This document shows positions 36,301 to 49,100 of a stretch of 64,000 bases of DNA, in pieces (within the stretch, counting starts at the first letter, position 1; every line of letters starts with the position of its first letter). The position numbers were made by a program, and so were the translations under genes. The notes below the pieces were generated by a model. That model was not told the DNA's origin. It worked only from the letters and a program-made list of their open reading frames with translations, and ran no database searches. The stretch comes from Pomphorhynchus laevis (lineage: Eukaryota > Acanthocephala > Palaeacanthocephala > Echinorhynchida > Pomphorhynchidae). Location of the stretch: positions 25,806 to 89,805 of the forward strand of contig WNNJ02002853.1 in assembly GCA_012934845.2 (NCBI GenBank). The letters are read 5' to 3'.

Positions 36301-39300
36301 AATAGCCGTTTTAAAGGCTAATGTCTTAGTTTTGGAAAACCAATATTTTTGTTCATTTTACAAAACAGAAAATAAAAATGTTCACTTTGTATGATTATGG
36401 AAAAATGCTAACTAGTTTTTAATAATTTAACATTTTATTGATTTCAAAAAAACAATATTTCCGCTATACCAAGAAGATTAATTTAATTTTAAATAGTTGA
36501 TACTGATCCATTATTAATAAATAATTATTAAAGCTGGATCAAAGAAAAGAACAAGTTATTTTTGATATTTCGCTAACTTCTGTTAGCATCTTCAGAAAAT
36601 TACTACATCTTCTATACTGCGTCGGTAGTAGAGTATCCCAGAGGTTGACCATCCTCGTCGATCGCGTGAATTTGGTAATTAATTGAATTGTACGTTTGAT
36701 ACAATTTTTATTTCGTATAAATTGTACTACATGTTTTGACTGTTTAGATATAATAAACATGTTTTATGATTAAATATATGATTAAAGTCAATATAGATAT
36801 TATAAAAATCAATTTTGGTGTTCAAAAATCTGAAACTATAATTTACAAGTTATAATGTTAATAGTTCAAAATCATCTAAACGTTCAATTTTGGCTTTATT
36901 CGAGAATAGCGAGAGTAACTTACTTGTAATCCCTTCACCTTTTATCGACAGCGACTTCCCTGCCTCTTTTATACTGCGTCGGTAGTAGAGTATTCCAGAG
37001 GTTGACCATCCTCGTCGATAGCCTGAATTTGGGAGTCACCCGGCAGTTCTTTGCTTTATTAGTTTCAATGCGTTGCTACGAGTTCGTTTATCTGTTGAAA
37101 TCTCAAAAGCATACATAAGCTCTTCGCCATATTGTCCGAGAAAAATATTTCTTGTGATAAGCAAATCAAACATAATCTGCTGATATTAAAGCGAGATGAT
37201 GTTGAGGTGGCTCACTCGATCGTCATAAGGTGTGTGCCACATTCCTGATTCCATTTTAGTTGCTATTGGTTGTATTCGGTCAAGGATGTCGGCTTCTCCT
37301 TTGGTCAAGGGGAATGCCGCCGCTATCCTATACTCAGGCAGTCGACGCAGCTTCGCGGTATAAAGCGCCTAGGACATATCTGGGGTGATCACTTAAAATG
37401 AACGTCGAATGAACCAAACCATTCGATAACACAGCTTTCCTAATGCAATTATTTCCAGATTATTCACGGTGATATAATTGCACTCTTAATTATCAATACT
37501 TTTTCCTATCATAAAATATCAATTTAGGAAACAACTAAGAAAACTTTTAAAATATTTTATTGGCAAATAAAGTTAGAAATAGTAATGATAAATTAAGAAA
37601 AAATTTTAATTTTAAAATTTTTTAACGTTTTTTCTTTAAAAAACGCTCTAATCAAAACTCTTTGATTAACATACTAAAAGAATAAATTAGCAAAATTACA
37701 ATTACCTGACATAATACAACAATTACGCATTTCTTAATTAGAAATGTATAAATCTTTTTACCTAAAAGTATTTAGAGTTATATTTAAAAAAATTTTAAAT
37801 TTTTAAAAAGATTTAAAGTTTTATTTTAAGGTGAATTTTTAAATTTTAAATGTTCTTAAAGGCGACTTTATCTTAAATTTGCACTTATCAAAACTAAAAT
37901 CAAACTAGCAATAAAGTTTTATTCATTGTAAGCTGCTCATTAACTGCTAACGCTTTTATATAGGTGCTAATAACATTTGAAAGAATTCAATTGTTTGAGT
38001 TTTTTCAAAGTAGTTAGAAAATATAAATGTTATACGCAATCAAGTATATAAAATATTATGCATATTACTGGAAAATTATTATATACTCAACGAAAAAATA
38101 AGTTTTATTTTTAACGATCGTTTAAATACTTTTCAAGTTGTAACATTTTCAATCGAGAAGTTATGTATATAATTAAAAACGATCAGGAAGAATTATGTTA
38201 AGTGATTCTTATTTCGTTGATACATGGTAATTTTAAATTCCAATTGCTCTTGTTGTTGGCCATCACTGGGCTCTGCGTCATTATGTATATGGACGTCTTG
38301 ACTAAACGTCTGAATATGTCGTCTTCAATCGATACACATAAAGTATCGATTAAAGAGGTGTTAGTAATTGAGAAGTTACAATACTATCAGATAAATATAA
38401 ACAAATAAATATTAAAAAAATATTATATATTTTACTTATTATAAACAAATAAGTTTCAATATGCATAATAATTCATCAGGCTCAAATGAAATTTATATAA
38501 AATATATTTTTATAATAAATATATATTTATATTTATAAATTATTATAAATATTATTCCTTTATAATTGATTTTTATAGTTTTTTATATTTTCATATAAAA
38601 AAATAAATAGATTAATTGTGAACAAGTAGTTCGATGTTTTTTATTTTTGAAATACTTACTGTTTAAAAACAATTTTAATTGCAAATAGCCCTTTGTAAGA
38701 GCCTTTACAAATGTCCAATTGAAAAGATAGTTTACGAAGATTGCAAAATAAATGCAAAAAGTGCCCAATATGTTGCACAACTGATTCAAGTAGGTACAAA
38801 TTGTCCGCTTACATTGAATTTCCATTTATCAATGCAGAAACATGGCGCTGCCAGATCTGATCAGCTTTGCAAAGGTGGCGAAGAACAAAACGGCAGTGAT
38901 ATTGGTGGCATTAGAAGAGTAGTGCTTAATATAAATCCGGAGTTAGGAGACAAAGGGCTGAAAATTCTTTGCAAAGCGCTTTCTGCTGATCACTGGGTGA
39001 AAGGTAATAGCTGAATCATTTTTAATATCGAACTTGAAAGATTTTACTGCTTTTGAGGTAAATCTTTACTGTAACGTAATGATGTAGCGTCACATAATGA
39101 TGACTGTTTGACAGCCATCATAATTTTGTAAGACAAAACTAAATATTATTTTTTAAATTTACTAAAGTATCTTTTATAATTTTTTTAATTTTTTCCTTTA
39201 TATTTGATAGATAATGTTTTTTCTTTTTTGTTCATTTTTGTATTTCATTAATTTGCCAAGTGCTTTACCGAAAGAATACAAGGTATATAGCGTTGTCACA

Positions 39301-40029
39301 AAATATCAGCAAGCAAATGTATCTTTCATTGGCTTTAAGGCAATAAAGTTAAAGCAATTCTTACCTTTATAGTTTTAAACCGTTTATAATCCTGTACAAG
39401 TTTTATAAACTTCTCTTTAATTGACATTTACTGATTGAACTTTGTAAATGCATTATGCAAATGTATGGATTCTATCAAAATATTTTAGATTCATCATCAT
39501 TTATTAATTCGTGTTTAGCTACAGTAGCCAGAAATTCGATGAGATAATAACTCGGTCTGAATAACAAATTCATATAAATTAATTTATATAAATGCTTAAC
39601 TCGCACAATATGCTCAGCATATTGTGCGACATATTTATAATTTAATATAATTTAATATTTTATTATTTATTTTATTATTTAATAATGTTTTATTATTTTA
39701 TGAAAGTAATAGTATTATTTAATAATATTAATTAATATTAATATTATAATTTAATATTTAACAGAAAGTTAGATTGAATTATCCATAAATCTTAAGAATT
39801 TCAATAATTAAAATTTAACCAAATTTTAATTTATTTTGAATTTAAGGGTTTTATATTAAAAATATAATTTTAAGTAATGGGCTTTAAATTGACGATGACT
39901 ATTGTCATTGTCAAGTTCTGGTTTTAAGAAACATTAAATAATGAAATTTTAAGAATTGCAACAATATGTAATGATATTGGCTTTCTTCAAAATCATTTAA
40001 ATAATTTAATAGATACATATTTTAAACTA

Positions 40030-40105
<76 letters not shown>

Positions 40106-43100
40106 CCCATAGAACTCAGGAAAGATAATTTGGTAAACATTACGGAGCCAACTAACTCCGAATTAGATTTAAATGTAACGTTGGCTTCAAAGACTCCTTA
40201 TATCGCTAGATCCTCTAAAGTTGATTGTGGAAGATCACATGTCGTAAGAACGTTTATGAATTCAGCTAGAAGATTGTCGTATCGCGACAAGAGTAAATCG
40301 CCAAACACATCATCAACTAACAATATTCACCAATCAGCAGATTCATCACTGTTGCCAATGTGTGATTATATTGATCGAGCTGCAAGCAAACCGCATCATT
40401 TTCCTTCAAGGACACGTTGCGTAATAATAAGGGGATTACATGAATCTACATCAAAAAACATCGAAGTAAGGATAAGTCATGATATTGAATCTGCTAGGAA
40501 ACTCATAATGTCTCTTTTTGAACCAAGTGAGCAATGCATAAAATTAATTACGAAGAAATCGTAATTAATGCGGTAATTAGAATGCAGCGAGGAGATACGC
40601 AAATATCACAGAATGATAAAGCTAGGCTCATAAAGGTAATATTCGAAGATAAACTGCATAATGAAGCAACTCTTCGTCGACGTGGGAAACTAAAAGGGAC
40701 ATAAATTGCCATGTTTCCTGATAGATCATATGACGATCGTAAAAAATTACGGAAAGCTAGGCAAGAATTAATCGAAAGAACAAGCATGGGTGAAGAACAC
40801 TTAGAAATTTGGGATTTTCGGGTTGTCAAGGCGCCATGCAGAGTTCGTTGGAAAAGAGTTAACCTTGTAAGCTCATTACGAATAAAACGTGCATACGCCT
40901 TGTTACACAGCAAAATGATCATACCTTCTCTTATCCCACTATTTTTCTGACAAATGCACAGAGCCTTCCTAATAAGATAGATCATTTGTCTATAATGTGC
41001 AGTGTTTATTCTCTTGATATTCTATTAGTGACAGAAACGTGGTTTAACAACGGGACTTCGCAAGAATGACATATTCCCGGATTTCTAAAGCCTTTATCGG
41101 CTCACAGAAGCAACCGGAGAGTTAGCGGGGTATGTGCTTACGTTAGAAATAGTGTAAATGTGTCAATCACTGAGATTAGCTCATGCATTGGGACCATATA
41201 GAATACTTAGTCTTAAACTTCTGTAAAACTATAAAAACAAGAAGCTTTCAGCTACTTGTAGTAATTCTATGCCATCCTCCATCTGCCGATAAATCACAAG
41301 CTTTTGGAAAACTTTCAACGTTTGTTAATGAACTTTTATCAAACCACAGATACGTTTTAATCGCGGGAGATTTTAGTCAGCTAGATTTCGATGCTTATGA
41401 ACATCAATTAGGTTTTCTCCAACTTGTAAACTTTCCAACCCGCGGAAAATCTACACTTGACAAAATTTATATTAATACCGACGCTTACGGATTTGGTGGT
41501 ATTAAGTGTGCGCCTGTATCATCATCTAACCATTTATCTGTAATTATCAAACCTATAAACTCAGTAAAGCGTACAGTTTTATCTCGTCGTGTAGTTCAGG
41601 ATCGCCGTGAACATCATCTTATTAAACTACGTAGTGAATTACTTAAATGGTTCTCTCACCCAGAAAACTGTAACGTTATTTCTCTTGATGCAATAACATC
41701 GACAATATGTGACATTGTCGAAAATTGCATACCTGCAAAGACCATAACTCTTACAAATCGCGATCCTCATTGGATGTCTCATGTTCCGAAAGAGCTTCAA
41801 CTGCGCCGTGATGATGCATATAAACATAAAAATCATCATTACTTTAATGAACTAAATAGGAAGCTTTTATTAAAAATTACAAAAGCGAGTCAATCTTTCG
41901 TCTTAAAACAATTAAGCAATACATCTTCGAAGTTATTTTGGAAAAATGTAAAAGCATTACGTGGTAATGTTTCTCAATCCAACCTTGTTACTTCGGACAA
42001 TTGCCGTGGCGACTGTATAAAGCCCTTTTCTTTTCTTAGGTGCATCGGGCAACTGCGCTGGCCGTGGATACTGCGTGGGATTCGTGGCTGACAGCTTGGG
42101 ATTCGTGGCTGACAGCGTGGGTTTTGGAACAGGTAAAGTCCCACAGTAGGACTCGATCCACGTCTCATAGTGACAACGTAGTGCCGTCTGGCCTCTTGCC
42201 ATTCACGAGCTCGTTGCATCTTAATGTCGGAGAAAGTGCGCTCCTTTCACCGTCGGCAATCGAGAGCGGGTGCGCTTTCTCGATCTACAGGTTCGCCACA
42301 TGCGCATACATAAGGCTAGATGCTGTGAACTCCTAAACTCAGCGCAACGGCTAGATATCCAACGACAATATCCTGAGTGGGAACACTAGGCGTGTTCCCA
42401 CTGAGAATATAATGATAGCTTCAAGAAAGGTTCTGGCGTAACGAAAAGCAACAGCAATCAGTCGGGCACGGTCTTTTGTGTATTCGGTTTCGGTCAGCAG
42501 GTGGTTATAACACAGTTCGTATGGATCGTCTGCTTATTGTTTTTGAATTATTGGTTCTCAAGGGACGACAAAGCAAAACATTTGCGCTCCAGAGTCTGAT
42601 GGCGTCATAAAGTTGGGATCATGTGAGCCAGCCGCCGTGATCGTTGTGTTTTGGTGTTACAAATCAATCAGGTATTCGGATCCAAGGACAGACGACGTGG
42701 CTCATCGAAGTTCTAGACGACCGCCTAGTCTTCTTGGAAGCGTCGTCTGTTACCACGCTTTATCTGTTAAGGGAATATTTAGAAAGACAGAAATTAGCCT
42801 CTTCAGCTCTCCGACGAACATCAGCAATTCTCATTATGGAAACACGGGAAACTTCTTAGTGAGAAGCCTATCTTGGGTAGGCTAATGCTGTTCAGAAGCA
42901 CGAACAATGCGTCGTGCTTGTTGAGTTGGTCAGTCTGATTATCGCTTGAATTAGTTTGCTAACGGCTTCATTAACTGTTTTGTCGATTTGTGTATCGCGG
43001 TTGATCAGGTCACTCAGCAGAGAAGCGTCTGACGGTGCAATCAGTTTGCAGTTAGGAAGAATGTGAAAATTTATTAAAAATTATTCAAATCGAATTATTG

Positions 43101-46100
43101 ATTTAAATTATTTTTGAATTTGAATGTCATGCAAAATAATTAAAGTGGTCAAAATATTTTTCTCGTTTTTCTTTTTAAAAATTAAACGATCTAAAATCGC
43201 TTATTGGTTTAATTTCTTCTTTCCGATTCCTTAATTAATTTAATTTATTTTTTATAAATTAAACAATATTATTTGATCGAATTAATTTAATGAAAAGCAG
43301 CCCAAAAACGTTATTTATAGTGGAAATGCACGCCTATGCGCGCTTACAAGCCAGCGTAAAAGGTAAAGAACAAACACTTAAGAAAACAAAAAAAAATAGA
43401 ATGTAAAATGTAAATGCTGATGAAATTGAAGCAAGTATATTGAAGATAAGGGAGCTGAGTGGAATGTGGCAAGACGTCCAGAGGAATGTTGAGTGGTTTA
43501 GTTAAAGAGGTATGATAGAATTGTGAGTTGGATAAGATGTTGATGGAATGAATTGATTGATATATTGTGGAGGAGGAGCAATATTACAGGAACGTAGACT
43601 TTGTTTGAAGAGTGGAAGCGACAAGGAAGAACGGACGTATGATGGCAAAGATTTCAAGGCAAGTGGAAGCTTTTGAGTTGTTTGAGTGCGGAAGGGCGTG
43701 AATAAATAGAGAATTACTTGATCGCAGAGCTAAGAGGGCAGAACGCGAACCATAAGATAAGCAAGGTGTAAGTAGGATGGTGGGTGATAAAATATGACGA
43801 AAGGTAATATAATAGGCAAACGAAATTCAACATGAAGGTTTATTGAGGGCCAAGATAAGATGGGAAGTTTATGGTAGATATGGTGGAATCTGCGAAGATG
43901 CAATAGGACAAGAGCAGCAGAGTTTATGATACGTTGGAGAGGTAAAAGAGCAGAATTGGACGAAAAGGCAAATAAGCTAAAGCAATAATCTGGGAAATAG
44001 GAGAGACGATATAGGGACTAGACAAGAGCGGAAGTCGATCAATTTACGAATATGCCGGTGGTCACGAAGAAATAATAAGGAAGTGCGAACTTTGTCATGA
44101 ACAAAAGGTTTGAGTGAAAGGAAATAGTCGAAGTGAAAACCTAAGAAAATCATATAGTCATCGATTAGGAGAATTATCGAATTAATATATAAGATAGGTA
44201 AAGTTATATCGAGGTGATGAGGGATTATCTACATTATTTTGGACTTTTCAAGATTAATAGCTAGGCAAAGAGAAAAAATATGGTTGGAGATAGACATAAG
44301 ACAATTTCTGGCAGAAGTTGCGAGATCGTGGATACAGAGATGATGTGCATGAGATTAAAGGAGAATATCATCTGCATACTGATCAGATGAAAGTTATGGT
44401 CACGGGTAATGACCTAAAACGGAGCCTTGTAGAACACCGTCAGATATGGAAGTAGATATAGATACAGATGAGTTTAATTAACACAAAAAGAGCGTTTGGA
44501 GAGATAAGGTGTGAACCATGCTACATCAGGAATTGAGAAACCACAGTCGTAACGAAGTCGAGATGGTACAACATAATGATTAACAATAACAAAAGTAGAA
44601 GACAGGTTAATAGAAGTTACGACACTACATAGTTTCATATCGCAAGCTTAAAGTCGATCACTGAAAACGTTTACACAAACACGTTTAGTAGAGTGATTAG
44701 AACGAAGGCAGATTGAAAAGAGGGTTATTAATTTGATGAAACAAGGTATACATTGACTTTATGAAACAATGCTGATATAACACAAGACGCTCAAGGAGTT
44801 TAGATAAGGTAGGAAGAATAGAACTCAGGCGGTATGAATATGGATGTAAAATATCGAGGGACGATTTCTTTAGAAGAGGACGTATGATGGATGATTTCCA
44901 TTTGTCTGTAAAAATGCAGATACGAAAAGATCTACGGAAAGGGTGGTTAGGAACGGTGATATTATGGAATGAATAGATTTAAATATATACATAGGGATAG
45001 GGTTGGCAGGCGAAGAGGTATTGGGTATAGAGTGAAGAGAACCTTAGTGACTTCGCTAGATGAAACAGGATGATGGAATAGCTCAGGAAGAAATTTGCAT
45101 GATGATCAAGACGATGTTTGATGATTTACAAGGATAGCGGGGATGATCGTAGTAATTTTTAATTGAAAATAAGAGAACTCGTGGGGATCGATGGAGTGAA
45201 CATTAGAAGTGAGAGCAAGAAGGCGATTAAAGGTTCTCCAAGTATACTTTTGATCAGACGATGATGCGATCTTGTTTTGTTAAAAAATTACATTTATCAC
45301 TTAGAAGGGAGTGATGGGAGCTTCGAAGATTTAAGTAATGATCACGATGACTAGGGATATAAGTGTGACTAAGTTTGAGAAAACGAAGAAAAACTCTAAA
45401 AGAATGACATAGAATGCGCTTAGAAATTTTACAGTCAGAGTCGAACCAGGGGGCACACGAGGAACATTTAGGAATTCGGGGCTGGCAAATTAAAATAGAA
45501 CGAGGATGGCGAAGAGCTCATGGTTGAAAAGTGTTAATAGACTATAAGCTAAGGTTTGGAGAATTCGACAAGAGAAAAGGGCTGCTTAATAATCATTTTT
45601 ATTTACTCACATAAATCCCTCCATCTCATGTTGTATTCTCATGTTTGATTTTAAATTTATTATTATTTAATAATTATTATTATTTATTATTTGTTTCAAT
45701 TATTTTTAAATTGTAGTGTTTTTTACAGATATTTAATTAAATAAAATTCTGAATCGAATATTATGAAAATAATATTTGATATGAAAATAATATTTCAATT
45801 ATCTCGGTATTTGCTTTAGCAATTGACCTGAGATCGTGTGGTTTAACCGGTAAAAGTGGATCTATCCTTATGGAAATGCTAAACAAAAATCTCACAATTC
45901 TAGTGGTTGACATTCGAATGAATAATTTAGGTTTTGATTTTCTCATTTTAATTGTTTTTGCTCTGTTAACAGTTATATGATCTTAGATATTGTTATGGAA
46001 AATATATTAATTCAACAATTAATGGCACGGCGATTACCTCAAAACGATACAGAGGTTTGAATATTATTGTAATTGGCTTCTACAGAGTATATTTAAAAAA

Positions 46101-49100
46101 GTATCTATGGCATCCTCCAATATATGTCGATTCACGTGAAAAAGAATTATCTAATAACTCTCCAGTCCAGAATCAGTTTAAAGTTCAGGTATTTTAGTAA
46201 TTTTACCATACAATTGATGCACTACGTTAATTGAATTTTTAGATAAAAATGAGTTGTTCACTTTGTTCACATAAGTTTGCTCACTGTATACATAATAAAC
46301 AAACTCTCTTATAAACTTATAAATCATCAGGCAGGTTTTTAGCCATACTGACAACCTGCTTGATTCTCAGTTAAATTATCGATAACTTGTAACAAATTGT
46401 AAATTTTGGATTCAGGACACTTCAGTTTTAGTCCTGCCCATGCATTCGCGACGATGCATTCTCTACAAAATATGCAGGCCATCTTACAGAATGTGCTTCC
46501 AATGCAAATATCGTTGCAGGACGATGAGCATTTGATAACTTCCATATTATGACATATTTAAAACCAAGAATTATGTATTAGTGAGTTACTTTAAAGCTCG
46601 CGGCCACAATCTCAACAAAGACTCAAGAAGTTTCCAGTTTCTTATTTGATGTATAATTTATTAAGTTTAACTGAATATTTACAAAATTGATCGATAGCGA
46701 TAATATTAATATATTATATTTATATTAATTAATATAATAATTAATATTAATAATTAATATTGATAATATTTTTTAAGTGCACCTAGATTATATCAATTTT
46801 CACAATTTATTTCACAATTTCATTTTTAAGAAATTTTTAATAAATTTAATATTTTAAATAAATTATTTAAAATTCTAAAAATTAACGAAATCAATCACGT
46901 AAAAATTTGAATAATATTTTTTAATAAAATATAGTTTTAATTGCATTCGTGCTTCTTAAGACCAGCTAAGAGACAACTTGATTTTCAACAATTTTTATCA
47001 GAAACTTATCTGATTTGTTTGTGCCAAACAAATCCGATTTTATTTTATTTTAACGATGTCAGTAATTAGTGAGTAAAACTAAATAAAAACTAATAGTAAC
47101 TAAATATCAACCAATTACTTTAATATTTGAGGCAATTACCCCCCCCTTAAGAAATATTGTAGGTTAATTCAAAACTATACCTATATTATATTGGAATCCA
47201 AAATTACATAAAACTCCAATAAAACTTGGGTTAATATGTAGTGCTTTTAAATGTACATTAAAACTACTTTCTGTCTATATGAATAAAATACTTAAAGTAA
47301 TTAAAGCACACTTTAAAAAATATTGTAAGGTAATCGAAATTAATACTGGTATAAAACACTATTTCAGTATTAATTCTACAAAAGAATTTTTAGAACAGAC
47401 AAAAGGAATAAATTTTCAAAATATAAATACATACGATTTTAGTACGCTTTATACAAATTTAGATTTAGCAGATACTAAAGAAGCGTTAGTAAAATTAATT
47501 AATCTTATATTCGGAAAAAGATATACATATATATGTTATAATAATTATAACGCCTATCTAACAAAAATTAAACCATCAAATAAATATAAATATATGGATA
47601 AAATTGAATTAATAGAATCCTTAAATATTTTGATAAATCAAAATTATTTAAAAGTAGGGACATGTATATTTAGACAATTAAAAGTTTTTCCAATGGGTGG
47701 TAATAGTAGCCCAATTATAGCTGACTTGTTTTTAAGCTTTATAGAATATGAATTTGTTCATAACTGTGTAAAAAATAAATCTAAACAATATAAATATATG
47801 AAATATATGTTTCGATACATTGATGATAATTTAATTAATTAATTAATTTCTATAAGATTGATTTTAAATAAGATAAAAATTTTTAATCTTATTAATTGAT
47901 TATTAATAAGATTTATTTTTTAAACAGTTATGAACAAATTCATATTCTATAAAGCTTAAAAACAAGTCAGCTATAATTGGGCTACTATTACCACCCATTA
48001 GAACACCTTTTACTTGTCTAAATATAGATGTCCCTAACTTTAAATAATTTAGATGATCAAAGGAAAGAGTGAATATATTATTTATTAATATATTTGATTA
48101 ATATTTTAATTAATAAATTTGGATAAATTTGTTTGCTTATTTTATAAAAATTGTTTGAGTAAAATACACATATATCATCAATATAATCAACCATATATTC
48201 CATATCTTTATATAATTTAGACATATTTCTTAAACAGTTATGAACAAATTCATATTCTTTAAAGCCTCAAAATAAAAAAGCTATAATTGGGCTACTTTTA
48301 TCTCCCATTAGAACACATTTTATTTGTCTAAATATAGATGTCGCGGTTCCAGACTAAGAACTATAGCTATCAGAATAAATATTAGAGGTCATTAAGAGGA
48401 ACTGCTATGTTATCAGGTTTTAGCCCCTATTCATCGATCCAGCATAGCAGCCGGGCCAAATGCCTGCTAATGACACTCTGATTAAATTTTATTATATAGT
48501 ATCTTATACTAATGCAAAGTATATTAATTACTATCCATAAATATTACAGATTATGTAGAATTCGATTCATATTTTAGTACAAATTCGACGAAAGAAAATC
48601 CATAAATTTTTTCGCTTAATAGTTAAAATAAATTAATAATAGTTTGTTGATTTGTAAATTTAATATTTTCATAATATTTTGTTAATTCTAAGAAAATTAT
48701 AAGAGATATAATTCTCAGTTATATTGAGAATTATACTACGCGTTCTATTCTTAGAATAATTTGGGATAAAATTATAAGTGCAAAAGAGAATAGACAGTAT
48801 CATCAGGTATATTCTATAAACGAATTTTAAAAATTCGTGTTTATTTTTAAAATTGAATGTAATATTAAAAATATAATATAATATTAAATTAATAAATTTA
48901 ATTATTAATTTTTAATATAATATTAAAAATTTAATATTTTTACCTGAAAAGCATTAGCAGTTACTCCAGTTGTAAAATATTATATATTAAATGCTATATT
49001 ATTAATTACATATTAAAAATATTATAATACAATTTCAATATTATAATAAATATTACAAATATTATCTATTATATAATACAACGCGTTGTTCATTAATTTA

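Noticed and set aside
37190-37370. Minus-strand stretch EYRIAAAFPLTKGEADILD as a gene
   Set aside because: Too short and unrecognised; could be a fragment of any mobile element.
40029-40101. (AT)n run as an origin or regulatory element
   Set aside because: A plain microsatellite at the junction of two transposon fragments.
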